A stretch of 64,000 nucleotides of DNA, from assembly GCA_050291465.1 (NCBI GenBank), contig JBNKJV010000001.1, forward strand, positions 62,001 to 126,000. Direction: 5' to 3'. Below the pieces are notes generated by a model. That model saw only the letters and a list, made by a program, of their open reading frames with translations, had not been told where the DNA came from and searched no databases. Position 1 is the stretch's first letter, and every line of letters begins with the position of its first letter. Below, piece by piece: positions 34,012 through 41,650 of the stretch. Source of the DNA: CBFDBF01 sp050291465 (GTDB lineage Bacteria > Pseudomonadota > Gammaproteobacteria > Chromatiales > Chromatiaceae). The position numbers and the translations under genes are program-made.

Positions 34012-34491
34012 ATGGAAAAAGCTATCGAGATTTTTAAGAATGCGTTGGAACTTGAGGTCCAGGCCGAATTTTTTTATGAAAAGGCGGCGGAAATAACCGA
34101 TAACGATGAGTCTCGTATGGTTTTTCTGGAACTCGCAGACATGGAAGGCGGCCACGCCCGTCACATCGCCAGGCGTTTCAAGGATACCGGTTTAGGCAAA
34201 CTGTTCGATGCCGATGCCTGGCTGGACGAGCTGGAATCCGAAACGGGTAAACTGCCTATCGAAGTGGATAGCATGATCGCCAACGGCGACATGCATGCGG
34301 TTCTGGATTTCGCCATCAAAATGGAAATTACCGCGAGAGACAACTATCAAAACCTGTCTGAAATATTTACCGACAGCGAAGACAAGGCCTATTGCGCCGA
34401 CCTAGCGAAAGAGGAACAAGAACATATCAATGCCCTGACCCAGCTACGCCGTTCTCTCGACATGGATCCGGACGAACGACCGGATCTGTAA
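34012..34491 (+). CDS. ferritin-like (rubrerythrin-fold) di-iron protein
   Basis: A 159-residue four-helix protein. Candidate metal ligands follow the duplicated ferritin-like pattern: E19 (QAEFFYE), E45 and H48 (DMEGGHARH), E105 (KMEITARDNY), E135 and H138 (KEEQEHI). There is no C-terminal rubredoxin domain. Such proteins act in peroxide reduction or iron storage in the cytoplasm; without electron-donor domain the exact role is open. A GAGAGGAG site precedes the ATG and a strong intrinsic terminator follows, so it is monocistronic. Confidence 0.88.
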   Translation: MEKAIEIFKNALELEVQAEFFYEKAAEITDNDESRMVFLELADMEGGHARHIARRFKDTGLGKLFDADAWLDELESETGKLPIEVDSMIANGDMHAVLDFAIKMEITARDNYQNLSEIFTDSEDKAYCADLAKEEQEHINALTQLRRSLDMDPDERPDL

Positions 34492-34511
34492 TCATCCGTT
34501 AAACCACAACC

Positions 34512-34545
34512 GGGCGTGGCATGCGACACGTGCCGCGCCCTTTTT
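34512..34545 (+). terminator. intrinsic terminator of the ferritin-like gene
   Basis: GGGCGTGGCA (34512-34521) pairs with TGCCGCGCCC (34531-34540), with one G-T wobble and a 9-base loop, followed by five T. Its position excludes an upstream start for the next gene. Confidence 0.85.
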
Positions 34546-34572
34546 CTTCCTCTATGTTTCGGGAGTCCGGAA

Positions 34573-35388
34573 GTGCGCATCGTCTCTTTTAACGTCAACG
34601 GCATCCGTGCCCGTCCGCACCAGTTGCAAGCCCTCCGCGATATCTATTCTCCGCATATCATCGGTCTGCAGGAAACCAAGGTGCAGGATCCCGAGTTCCC
34701 CTTGGCGGTAATCGGTGAATTGGGCTACCAGGCCAGCTTCTATGGACAGAAAAGCCACTACGGTGTGGCATTGTTATCTGCGCTGGCACCGACCACCGTA
34801 AGAAACGGTCTACCCGGCGAACAGGCAGATGCCCAGCGCCGACTTATCACCGGAATCTATCAGACCCCGAAGGGAGAGACTCTAACCGTAATCAACGGCT
34901 ACTTCCCCCAGGGCGAAAGTCGCAATCACCCGATTAAATTTCCGCACAAGCGCCGCTTCTATGCGGAGCTTCTCGAGTTGCTAAGGAGTGGGCATTCGCC
35001 CCAAGAAAATCTTCTGCTGATCGGGGACATGAATGTAGCACCCCTTGATCAGGACATCGGTATCGGCGCCGATAATGCCAAGCGCTGGCTCCAGAGCGGC
35101 AAATGCAGCTTCCTTCCGGAGGAACGGGAATGGTTACAGGCGCTTCAGAACTGGGGGCTGCAGGACTGTTTTCGTGCTATACACCCGGACAGCGACGACC
35201 AGTTCAGCTGGTTTGACTACCGTAGCCGGGGCTTCGAACAAACCCCCCGCCGGGGGCTGCGTATCGACCTGCTGCTGGCCACCGGCAGCCTCATGGAGAG
35301 GATCCGGGATGCCGGCATTGCCTACGACATCCGTGCCATGACAAAACCGTCGGACCACTGCCCCATCTGGGTTGATCTGGATATCTGA
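34573..35388 (+). CDS. xthA: exodeoxyribonuclease III
   Basis: A 271-residue AP endonuclease/3'-5' exonuclease of the ExoIII family (E. coli XthA: 268). Motifs: RIVSFNVNGIRARP at the start, IGLQETKVQDPEFP with the metal-binding Glu, GDMNVAPLDQDIG with the catalytic Asp and Asn, and PSDHCPIWVDL with the His near the end. GTG at 34573 is chosen because an earlier ATG (34516) lies inside the preceding terminator; GGGAG is seven bases before the GTG. It repairs abasic sites and 3' blocks in base excision repair. Confidence 0.95.
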   Translation: MRIVSFNVNGIRARPHQLQALRDIYSPHIIGLQETKVQDPEFPLAVIGELGYQASFYGQKSHYGVALLSALAPTTVRNGLPGEQADAQRRLITGIYQTPKGETLTVINGYFPQGESRNHPIKFPHKRRFYAELLELLRSGHSPQENLLLIGDMNVAPLDQDIGIGADNAKRWLQSGKCSFLPEEREWLQALQNWGLQDCFRAIHPDSDDQFSWFDYRSRGFEQTPRRGLRIDLLLATGSLMERIRDAGIAYDIRAMTKPSDHCPIWVDLDI

Positions 35389-35423
35389 TAAAGACCGGCT
35401 ACAACGAAGAGAATAGCGCGGAG

Positions 35424-35444
35424 TCTCCCGATCCGGGAGTGTTT
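35424..35444 (+). terminator. probable terminator of xthA
   Basis: CTCCCG (35425-35430), loop ATC, CGGGAG (35434-35439), then TGTTT. It lies 36 bases after the stop of xthA. Confidence 0.55.
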
Positions 35445-35467
35445 GCGGGAAAACTTCACCAAACAGA

Positions 35468-35779
35468 CTAGAGCTCGATACCGCAGAACGTCACACGTTT
35501 ACAAGACTCGTGCTTGAACCACTCCAGACATTGCCGAAAATCGTTGAACGCAATCGGACTATAGAGATGATCCTGCCAGCTCATCCAGATCCCGAGTACT
35601 CTTTTCTGCGGTGAAAATTTGACCCGTCCATTGTCATTGATAGCTCCCTTGATGCGGTACTGAACTATCATATTTATAGTTTCCGTGGGCCTGTTGAAAT
35701 AAACCTTGGTTAAAAATTCAATACAGTTTAATAAAATACTTTTAATTCCCATCCTTCCGTGAACGAATTCACAATTCAC
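35468..35779 (-). CDS. small unknown protein, doubtful
   Basis: An open frame of 103 codons on the minus strand between xthA and the HIT-like gene. The C-terminal 67 residues (from Met at 35671, IVQYRIKGAINDNG, VLGIWMSWQDHLYSPI, CLEWFKHESCKRVTFCG) look protein-like, with even spacing of hydrophobic residues. The ATG at 35779 or 35752 have no strong ribosome site, and no relatives are recalled. It would be the last reading frame after the zinc operon. Composition is lower in GC than its neighbours. Confidence 0.35.
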   Translation of the reverse strand: MNCEFVHGRMGIKSILLNCIEFLTKVYFNRPTETINMIVQYRIKGAINDNGRVKFSPQKRVLGIWMSWQDHLYSPIAFNDFRQCLEWFKHESCKRVTFCGIEL

Positions 35780-35851
35780 GCAGAATCCGAGCTACGCGCA
35801 AGCGGACACAACACGACCCTGGCGTCGGACAAACGCCCACTGATCGAACAG

Positions 35852-36934
35852 TTATTTGGAAAACCTGGAACTCTCACCCGCCGAGTCGGACAAGCGGAGT
35901 AGTTCCATCTCCTTGCAGACATCCAGGGCCGTCAGCTGATTAAAACTCTCCTGGTCGAAGGTAATCGCTCCACCGCATAACTCGTACCAGGCAAAGCCCT
36001 CGGTCCAACCGGAGTGACTGTAGCTGCCCTGTCGATTCCGGGGTATACAGTAGAGTTCCCCGGGAAGCGCCAACAGATTGTAGTTTCTCTCCTTGTGGTG
36101 CAGTTCCTCAATGAAAGTCCAGGCCTCGGAGATCCTCTGAAAACGGCGACAGTCCACCGGGTACGGCAGGTCCCCGCCATTGTGTTCCCATATATCCGCG
36201 GTGATCGGAAGCGGATCCTCCCGGACCGACATCTGGAAATGGAGATGGTTTACAGAGGCGTTGGCACCGTAGCTGTTATACGCAAAGCCGATTCCAGGCA
36301 CTCTCGCGCCGAGTTGTTCGGTAATGATCCACAGGTATTCCAGCCAGGACCTGTCGAGAAGTTGTGGCCGAGAAAGCGTGCGCTCCGGAACCAACAGCCC
36401 GTGCAGAGGGACGAACGGATACTTGTTGTAAAAAATGGTCGAGGTTCGCCCTGACAGTTCACCCTCCCATAGGATCTCTTTAGCGAGAAAGGGCTTGTTG
36501 AAATGAAACGCCTCCCGGTCGAAAGGAAGACTTATTCCGTCGATCTCAACAGTGCTGGTCCGGGCTGGCCGAAAGGAGCGCAGTTGATTGAACTGAACCT
36601 CCCAGGGTCCCACCTGACGGTACTGAGGGGGATGGATGTTTTCGAATCCCAGCATTATCAACCAGCGGAACACCTCCAGATCATCCTCAGGAATATCCGG
36701 GTTACACCCCCCGGCACTTACGGTGCATTGTCCGATCTCCTGTGCCAGCTTATTGAACTTCGATTCCAGTGCGGCCGCGAGACTCTGGAATATATTCTGG
36801 TCAAATACCGCGTTGGCCAGCACCAGAATAAACACCCCGACTTCGTCGCTACTCTGTAACAACTCCTTGAGCCCCTGCTCAAAACGCTCTCGCAGATGCT
36901 CGTCGGAGGAGAAAAGGTCCGGGTCTTTTATCAT
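35852..36934 (-). CDS. HIT-superfamily nucleotidyltransferase/phosphorylase-like protein
   Basis: A 360-residue protein. The segment TIFYNKYPFVPLHGLLVPE (about 167-184) and NHLHFQM (H230, H232, Q234) are the HIT-superfamily fold and its His-x-His-x-Gln core, as in GDP-galactose phosphorylase (VTC2-type) and Ap4A phosphorylase, where the second His carries the nucleotidyl group. A distinctive C-terminal block (GWTEGFAWYELCGGAITFD) follows. Substrate unknown: a sugar or dinucleotide phosphorylase is possible. It starts 27 bases after the permease gene and is the last gene of the znu operon. Confidence 0.7.
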   Translation of the reverse strand: MIKDPDLFSSDEHLRERFEQGLKELLQSSDEVGVFILVLANAVFDQNIFQSLAAALESKFNKLAQEIGQCTVSAGGCNPDIPEDDLEVFRWLIMLGFENIHPPQYRQVGPWEVQFNQLRSFRPARTSTVEIDGISLPFDREAFHFNKPFLAKEILWEGELSGRTSTIFYNKYPFVPLHGLLVPERTLSRPQLLDRSWLEYLWIITEQLGARVPGIGFAYNSYGANASVNHLHFQMSVREDPLPITADIWEHNGGDLPYPVDCRRFQRISEAWTFIEELHHKERNYNLLALPGELYCIPRNRQGSYSHSGWTEGFAWYELCGGAITFDQESFNQLTALDVCKEMELLRLSDSAGESSRFSK

Positions 36935-36961
36935 GGTGTTATTCCAGCAGCCGCCCTACGA

Positions 36962-38059
36962 TCAGTCACAACAACCGCCATCATCTCCACTCTTGCCACG
37001 TTTGAAAAAGTGCCGCAGAGGTTTGATCCCGGTTATCAGCAATATACTCAGGCTGAGCCAGGCGACAGGGGTCGGCGTCTCGCTCCCCTCTCCTCCCGCG
37101 CTCGCCATTCCGGCGAGGATATCAAATCCAAAGGACGCAACCGTAAAATCCAGCATCAGCCCCAGCAATACCGAAATCCCGGCGACACCCACCAGGTACG
37201 CGGCCAGGGCCCGGCCTCCCAGTTCCTTGCGTATCAGAACGATACTCGCCAGGTTGCTGGCCGGACCCGCCAGCAGAAACACCAACACCGTACCGGGGGA
37301 TACTCCCGCGTAAAGCATGGCGTGAGCCAGCGGTGTGCTGGCCGTGGCGCAGACATACATGGGCACCGAGATCAGCAGTATCAACACCATGGCAAGGAGA
37401 CCGCTGCCCCATGCCGCGAGCAGATTCGGGGGCGCCAGCGTAACCACCGCCCCGGCGGCCACAATACCTATGGCCAACCACAATGCGAGATCGTCCAGAA
37501 GATCGGAAAAGGCGTAGCCGAGACCGTCAAACGAACGCCGCCAGATACCCTGACCCTCATCCGCCGGGCCTTCACTATCGGTGCAGTTACAGCATGTTTC
37601 AGAGTCGCACGAGGGCTGTATCACGGTGGGTAGAGCCTCCCCGCTCTCCAGACTTCCGTTCCCGGTACGCCCCACTAACAGACCGGCGCTGATCGCCGAC
37701 AGGATGGCCGCCAGCGGTCGCAGCAGCGCCATGACCGGACCCAGCAACACCCAGGACAGGGCAATGGAATCCACGCCGGTCTCGGGAGTGGCAATCAGAA
37801 ACGAGGTGGTGGAGGCAGGGGACGCGCCGGAACGCTTCAGGGAAAAAGCCGCCGGCAAAGTACCGCAGGAACAGAGGGGCAACGGGGCCCCTACCAAAGC
37901 CGCTCTGACAACCGCGCCCAGGCCGGAGCCGCCCAATGCCCGTCCCACCGTTTTCATCGGCAGCCAGGCGTGGATCAAACCGGCGGCAACCAGGCCGAGC
38001 AACAGCCAGGGGGCCGATATCAGGGCGATATGCAGGGTGTTTTCCAACAGCGCGATCAT
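36962..38059 (-). CDS. SO_0444-family permease, putative Cu/Zn efflux
   Basis: A 365-residue membrane protein of the permease family named after Shewanella SO_0444. The first motif is GAPLPLCSCGTLPAA (about 58-71), with Cys residues in the membrane; the second is SVPMYVCATASTPLA. A cytoplasmic loop near residues 145-165 contains a Cys cluster (CDSETCCNCTD), and the C terminus ends GGCCD, both possible metal-binding sites. The Met at 38059 is preferred over a 31-residue longer form that overlaps yidD. It lies inside the znu operon, which supports zinc as a substrate, although direction (efflux or homeostasis) is inference. Confidence 0.8.
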   Translation of the reverse strand: MIALLENTLHIALISAPWLLLGLVAAGLIHAWLPMKTVGRALGGSGLGAVVRAALVGAPLPLCSCGTLPAAFSLKRSGASPASTTSFLIATPETGVDSIALSWVLLGPVMALLRPLAAILSAISAGLLVGRTGNGSLESGEALPTVIQPSCDSETCCNCTDSEGPADEGQGIWRRSFDGLGYAFSDLLDDLALWLAIGIVAAGAVVTLAPPNLLAAWGSGLLAMVLILLISVPMYVCATASTPLAHAMLYAGVSPGTVLVFLLAGPASNLASIVLIRKELGGRALAAYLVGVAGISVLLGLMLDFTVASFGFDILAGMASAGGEGSETPTPVAWLSLSILLITGIKPLRHFFKRGKSGDDGGCCD

Positions 38060-38090
38060 TTTAAAAGGCGGTATCGGGAGCGCCGACCCC

Positions 38091-38333
38091 TCACTCCCCT
38101 TTTTCCTTGTGCTTCGGCTCCGGGTCCGGCACCGGGTCAACGCCACCCTCATGGAACGGGTGACAACGGGAGATCCGCTTGATTCCGAGCCAGAGACCCC
38201 GCAGTGCCCCGTGTTTCTCTATAGCCTCCTGGGTATAGGCGGAGCAGGTGGGATAGTAGCGGCAGTTGTTGCCGAGGAAGGGGCTGACCAGATAACTGTA
38301 ACCCCTGACCAGCCGGATCAGCAGCCGCTTCAC
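38091..38333 (-). CDS. yidD: membrane protein insertion efficiency factor YidD
   Basis: An 80-residue YidD protein that helps the YidC insertase. Hallmarks: YSYLVSPFLGNNCRYYPTCSAYTQEA with three cysteines, and RISRCHPFHEGGVDPVP near the end. The start is the GTG at 38333 behind GAGGAGG (seven-base spacing); a 178-residue open frame upstream of it is the shadow of the znuB region. It overlaps the stop of znuB by GTGA. Finding yidD in a zinc operon is unusual: it normally sits with rpmH, rnpA and yidC. Confidence 0.92.
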   Translation of the reverse strand: MKRLLIRLVRGYSYLVSPFLGNNCRYYPTCSAYTQEAIEKHGALRGLWLGIKRISRCHPFHEGGVDPVPDPEPKHKEKGE

Positions 38334-39172
38334 GAATCCGCCTCCTCGGGCACCCTGCGACGCAAGACCCCGTTCAGGACGGTTGAAAGCAGATAGCTGA
38401 TGCCCGCAATTAGAATAATGGTGGCTCCCGCCGGGAGATCCGGCTGATAGGAGACCGCCAGTCCGGCCGAGGTAAACAACATCCCCAGGACCACCGCCAG
38501 CAACATAATCCGGCTCATGGAATGGACGTACTGGATGGCAATCGCCGCGGGCAGGGTCAGCAGGGCGAGCACCAGGATCAGGCCCACTACCTGTATCAGC
38601 AGCACCACGGTGAGCGCCACCATACACAGGAGCAGAAGATAGAAAAAGGTGACCGGCACCCCCCGCAGGCGGGCAAACTCCTCGTCAAAGGAGACCGCCA
38701 TGAATTGACGGTAGAAGACCAGCACGGTGCCCACAACGATCCCATCCATGGCGGCCATGGACCATATGTCCCGCTGTTGCACCATGAGGATATTTCCGAA
38801 GAGATAACTCATCAGGTTGACGTTGTAGCCCGGTGTGCGGGAGATAAAAAGGATACCGATGGCCATGCCCACCGCCCACAGGGCACTGATCAAAGTATCC
38901 TCCTGCTCCCGCCAACGCAGGCTTATCCAGCCGATAAGCATGGCGGCCACGAGCGCCGCAGCCAGTGCGCCGGCAACGGGACTGGCACCGTAAAACAGCG
39001 CTATCCCCATACCGCCCAGGACCGCATGGGAAATACCCCCGGCAAGAAAACCCACGCGCTTGACCACTACGTAGCTGCCCATGACACCGCAGCCGATACT
39101 GGCCAGCACCCCCGCAATCAGGGCGTACTGGAGAAAGCTGTAGTGAAGAAGCGCGTCCAGAAATCCACTCAT
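38330..39172 (-). CDS. znuB: zinc ABC transporter permease
   Basis: A 280-residue inner-membrane permease with eight or nine helices, typical of the ABC-3 family. Blocks: GVLASIGCGVMGSYVVVKRVGFLAGGISHAVLGGMG near the start and SFDEEFARLRGVPVTFFYLLL, VGLILVLALLTLPAAIA later, as in ZnuB/TroC. It moves the metal released by ZnuA, powered by ZnuC encoded ten bases upstream. Its stop overlaps the yidD start. Confidence 0.93.
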   Translation of the reverse strand: MSGFLDALLHYSFLQYALIAGVLASIGCGVMGSYVVVKRVGFLAGGISHAVLGGMGIALFYGASPVAGALAAALVAAMLIGWISLRWREQEDTLISALWAVGMAIGILFISRTPGYNVNLMSYLFGNILMVQQRDIWSMAAMDGIVVGTVLVFYRQFMAVSFDEEFARLRGVPVTFFYLLLLCMVALTVVLLIQVVGLILVLALLTLPAAIAIQYVHSMSRIMLLAVVLGMLFTSAGLAVSYQPDLPAGATIILIAGISYLLSTVLNGVLRRRVPEEADS

Positions 39173-39181
39173 GTCCGTGAC

Positions 39182-39916
39182 TCACTCATGCAGATGCTCG
39201 ACCATACGAACATCCATGCCGTAAAGCTCATTGATAACCTTGCCGTTCACGGCCGAAGTCTGGTGACACATCAGAGTTCTGGCAAGACAGGCCACTCTGC
39301 TCACATAGCGGGATATAAATCCCACGTCATGGGAAACCACGATGATGGTCATACGCTGTCTAAGACTCTGCAACAGATCAAATATGTCACTCTCCACCCG
39401 CAGATCGATATTGGCTGTGGGCTCATCCAGGATCAGGATACGCGGCTGACCGGCAAGGGCCCTAGCCACCAGCACCCGCTGCAGTTGCCCGCCCGAGAGG
39501 GTGGAGAGACGGCGTGCGGCCAGATCCGCCACTTCGGTCTCCCGCATGACGCGCTCGGCAATTTGCCTGTCCTCTCGCCGGTATCCGCCGCAAACCCCAC
39601 TGCTGCCGAGTCGCCCCAAAAGTACCGTATCTCTTACGGTGATGGGGAAATCACGACGGAACTCCGGGTACTGTGGGACATAACCGATCTGGCGACGCAC
39701 CTCCAGGGGAGGCCGGCCCAACACCCGTACCTCACCGGCCAGGGGCTGCAGCAAACCCATTATGATCTTTAACAGGGTGCTTTTGCCGCCGGCGTTGGGT
39801 CCGACCACCCCGAGAAACTCCCCCTCCGCCACATCCAGGTCGATGCCCTCCAGCACCAGGGGACCGCCGTAGGAGAAGCTGATCCCGCGCAGGGAAATGA
39901 TCGGGGCCTCGGTCAC
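39182..39916 (-). CDS. znuC: zinc ABC transporter ATP-binding protein
   Basis: A 244-residue ATPase. Walker A GPNAGGKST near residue 39, Q-loop IGYVPQY, signature LSGGQLQR near 141, Walker B LILDEPTANID near 162 and the switch His in VVSHD. The Walker A has AGG instead of the usual GAG, still fitting GxxxxGK[ST]. A His-rich tail as in E. coli ZnuC is absent. It overlaps the znuA stop by four bases. Confidence 0.93.
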   Translation of the reverse strand: MTEAPIISLRGISFSYGGPLVLEGIDLDVAEGEFLGVVGPNAGGKSTLLKIIMGLLQPLAGEVRVLGRPPLEVRRQIGYVPQYPEFRRDFPITVRDTVLLGRLGSSGVCGGYRREDRQIAERVMRETEVADLAARRLSTLSGGQLQRVLVARALAGQPRILILDEPTANIDLRVESDIFDLLQSLRQRMTIIVVSHDVGFISRYVSRVACLARTLMCHQTSAVNGKVINELYGMDVRMVEHLHE

Positions 39917-40809
39917 CGGTTTGCCTCCGCGATCGCCTCGGCGACCCGCCGCAGGTTGTCCGGATAGTCCTGCGCCAGGGGGTCGATACTCACTACCTTG
40001 CCGCCGATAGCATCGGCCAGCGCCTGCGCCTGCTTGTGACTGAACTGCTGTTGTACGAATATGACCCTGACTCCCTTGTTTTGCGCCTCCTCTATCAGGC
40101 GCGCCAGGGTCTGCGCGCCGGGTTCCTTGCCGGCGCTCTCAATCGGAATCTGACGCAGGTTGTAGGCATCGGCGAAATATCCCCAGGAGGGATGAAATAC
40201 CATGAAATCCCTGTGCCTCAACCCCTTCAGACGATCGCGTATATCCTGGTCCAGTTGCTCAAGCTCCGCTAATAAACGGGCGAGGTTTCCTTCATAGACA
40301 GCGCGGTTTTCCGGGTCCAGGGCGATCAGCCTTTGGCTGAGCCTGGCACAAAGAATCTTCACCAGGTCCGGGCTCAGCCAGATATGGGGATCGGAACCGT
40401 TCACCTCATGGGCGGAGCCCTGGTGGTCAAAGTCATGATGATGGCCTCCGGCGGGCTCTATCTGTCGCAACCGCACCCCGTCCCTGGCGTCCAGCACCTC
40501 CAGTCCGGAATTTACGGAACGGATACGATCCATCCATACGTTTTCGAACGGGACGCCGATACGGTAGTAGAGATCCGCCTCGGCCAACCCTGCCATCTGC
40601 CGCGGTGAAGGTTCATAGGTGGCCGGATTCCGGCCGGGACCTACCATCACCCTGACCTCCACCTGCTCCCCCGCGAGACGCTCCACCAGATTCTTCTGCG
40701 GCAGGATACTCACATACAGAAGCAGCCGCTTCTCACCGGCAACCGCGGTACCGGCCAGAAACAGAACAAGTAACGATGAAATGAAACTACGAACGGTAAT
40801 AGATAGCAT
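39913..40809 (-). CDS. znuA: zinc-type ABC transporter substrate-binding protein
   Basis: A 298-residue periplasmic binding protein; signal peptide about 1-24. The fold is the cluster A-I type: AxYVSILPQKN, GPGRNPATYEPSPRQM (58-72), GVPFENVW, SDPHIWLSPD with H142, FHPSWGYFAD near 206, and VSIDPLAQD near 275 for the other ligands. The first His ligand of ZnuA-type proteins, normally in DPH, is replaced by Ala63 (NPA). A short His loop (GGHHHDFDH, 121-129) is retained. So metal binding is likely but specificity is less certain than for standard ZnuA. No clear Zur box was seen upstream. Confidence 0.9.
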   Translation of the reverse strand: MLSITVRSFISSLLVLFLAGTAVAGEKRLLLYVSILPQKNLVERLAGEQVEVRVMVGPGRNPATYEPSPRQMAGLAEADLYYRIGVPFENVWMDRIRSVNSGLEVLDARDGVRLRQIEPAGGHHHDFDHQGSAHEVNGSDPHIWLSPDLVKILCARLSQRLIALDPENRAVYEGNLARLLAELEQLDQDIRDRLKGLRHRDFMVFHPSWGYFADAYNLRQIPIESAGKEPGAQTLARLIEEAQNKGVRVIFVQQQFSHKQAQALADAIGGKVVSIDPLAQDYPDNLRRVAEAIAEANR

Positions 40810-41040
40810 CTGTATATTCCCAGCCCCCGTCCCGGGACGGTTGTTCCGTGCCGCATACGGCGTCTCTTCCCGAGACCCCTTCTATTCCAGGCAGCTCCCG
40901 GTACAATCCGGAACCTGAGCACAATTGCCGCCGCCGGTAATCACAAGACAGGTTCCCAGTATAATTGGAGCCGGAGAGAACTTATACAACCTTGTAGGAG
41001 CCCCGGAGTTTACCCCTAAGGAACCCCTGATCGGCAACAT

Positions 41041-41583
41041 ATGAGCAACGGCAGTCTGACACTCTACCCCATAGACCCCAGGGTAAATCTGGCAACGGTT
41101 TCCCAACTGGTACACCATCTCGCTCACATCGGATTACTGGGTGATCCCCTGGACGAGGCGGCCGTCGTCTTCCGCGTCGGTGAGCGTTTTTTGCAGCTGA
41201 TCAGTTTTCTCGGCTGCTCTCCCTATCTCCAACTTGATCCGCCTGCGGACGGTGGTGACGATTTCTGCCACCTCGCCATCCTCGGACCCTTTGCCACACC
41301 CAGGCTGCTATACGGCGAAGATACCCGCCCTCCTCGCTGCCCCTCCTGTGGGGCCGCCATGAGAGCGTGGAGAGAAGAGATAAGCAGCGGTAACGTCGGC
41401 TGCCGGGAGTGCGGAACCCGTCACCCGCTGGAGCGTATCGAGTGGCGCAAGCACGCCGGTTATGGTCGCCTGTTCGTGGAAATCCGAAACATCTTTCCCG
41501 GGGAAGCGGTACCGGTGGATGAGCTGCTGACTCGCCTGCAGGACCTGGGGTGCGGGGAGTGGGGTTATTTCTACCGCCGGTGA
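41041..41583 (+). CDS. unknown protein with a CxxC...CxxC zinc ribbon
   Basis: A 180-residue protein divergent from znuA. The N-terminal 95 residues are a mixed alpha/beta domain I do not recognise (LVHHLAHIGLLGDPLDEAAV). A zinc ribbon follows: CPSC (100-103) and CREC (121-124), spaced by a loop AAMRAWREEISSGNVG. The C-terminal part ends with a VDELLTRLQDLGCGEWGYFYRR helix. A perfect -10 hexamer TATAAT at 40960-40965 lies on its strand, although the -35 is poor. Position opposite a zinc operon makes zinc homeostasis a reasonable but unproven context. Confidence 0.7.
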   Translation: MSNGSLTLYPIDPRVNLATVSQLVHHLAHIGLLGDPLDEAAVVFRVGERFLQLISFLGCSPYLQLDPPADGGDDFCHLAILGPFATPRLLYGEDTRPPRCPSCGAAMRAWREEISSGNVGCRECGTRHPLERIEWRKHAGYGRLFVEIRNIFPGEAVPVDELLTRLQDLGCGEWGYFYRR

Positions 41584-41650
41584 TATCCGGAAACCCTCGG
41601 TCTCCTTTACCATTCAACCGTTTGCATAACCCTGATCTTCGCGCTGATGA

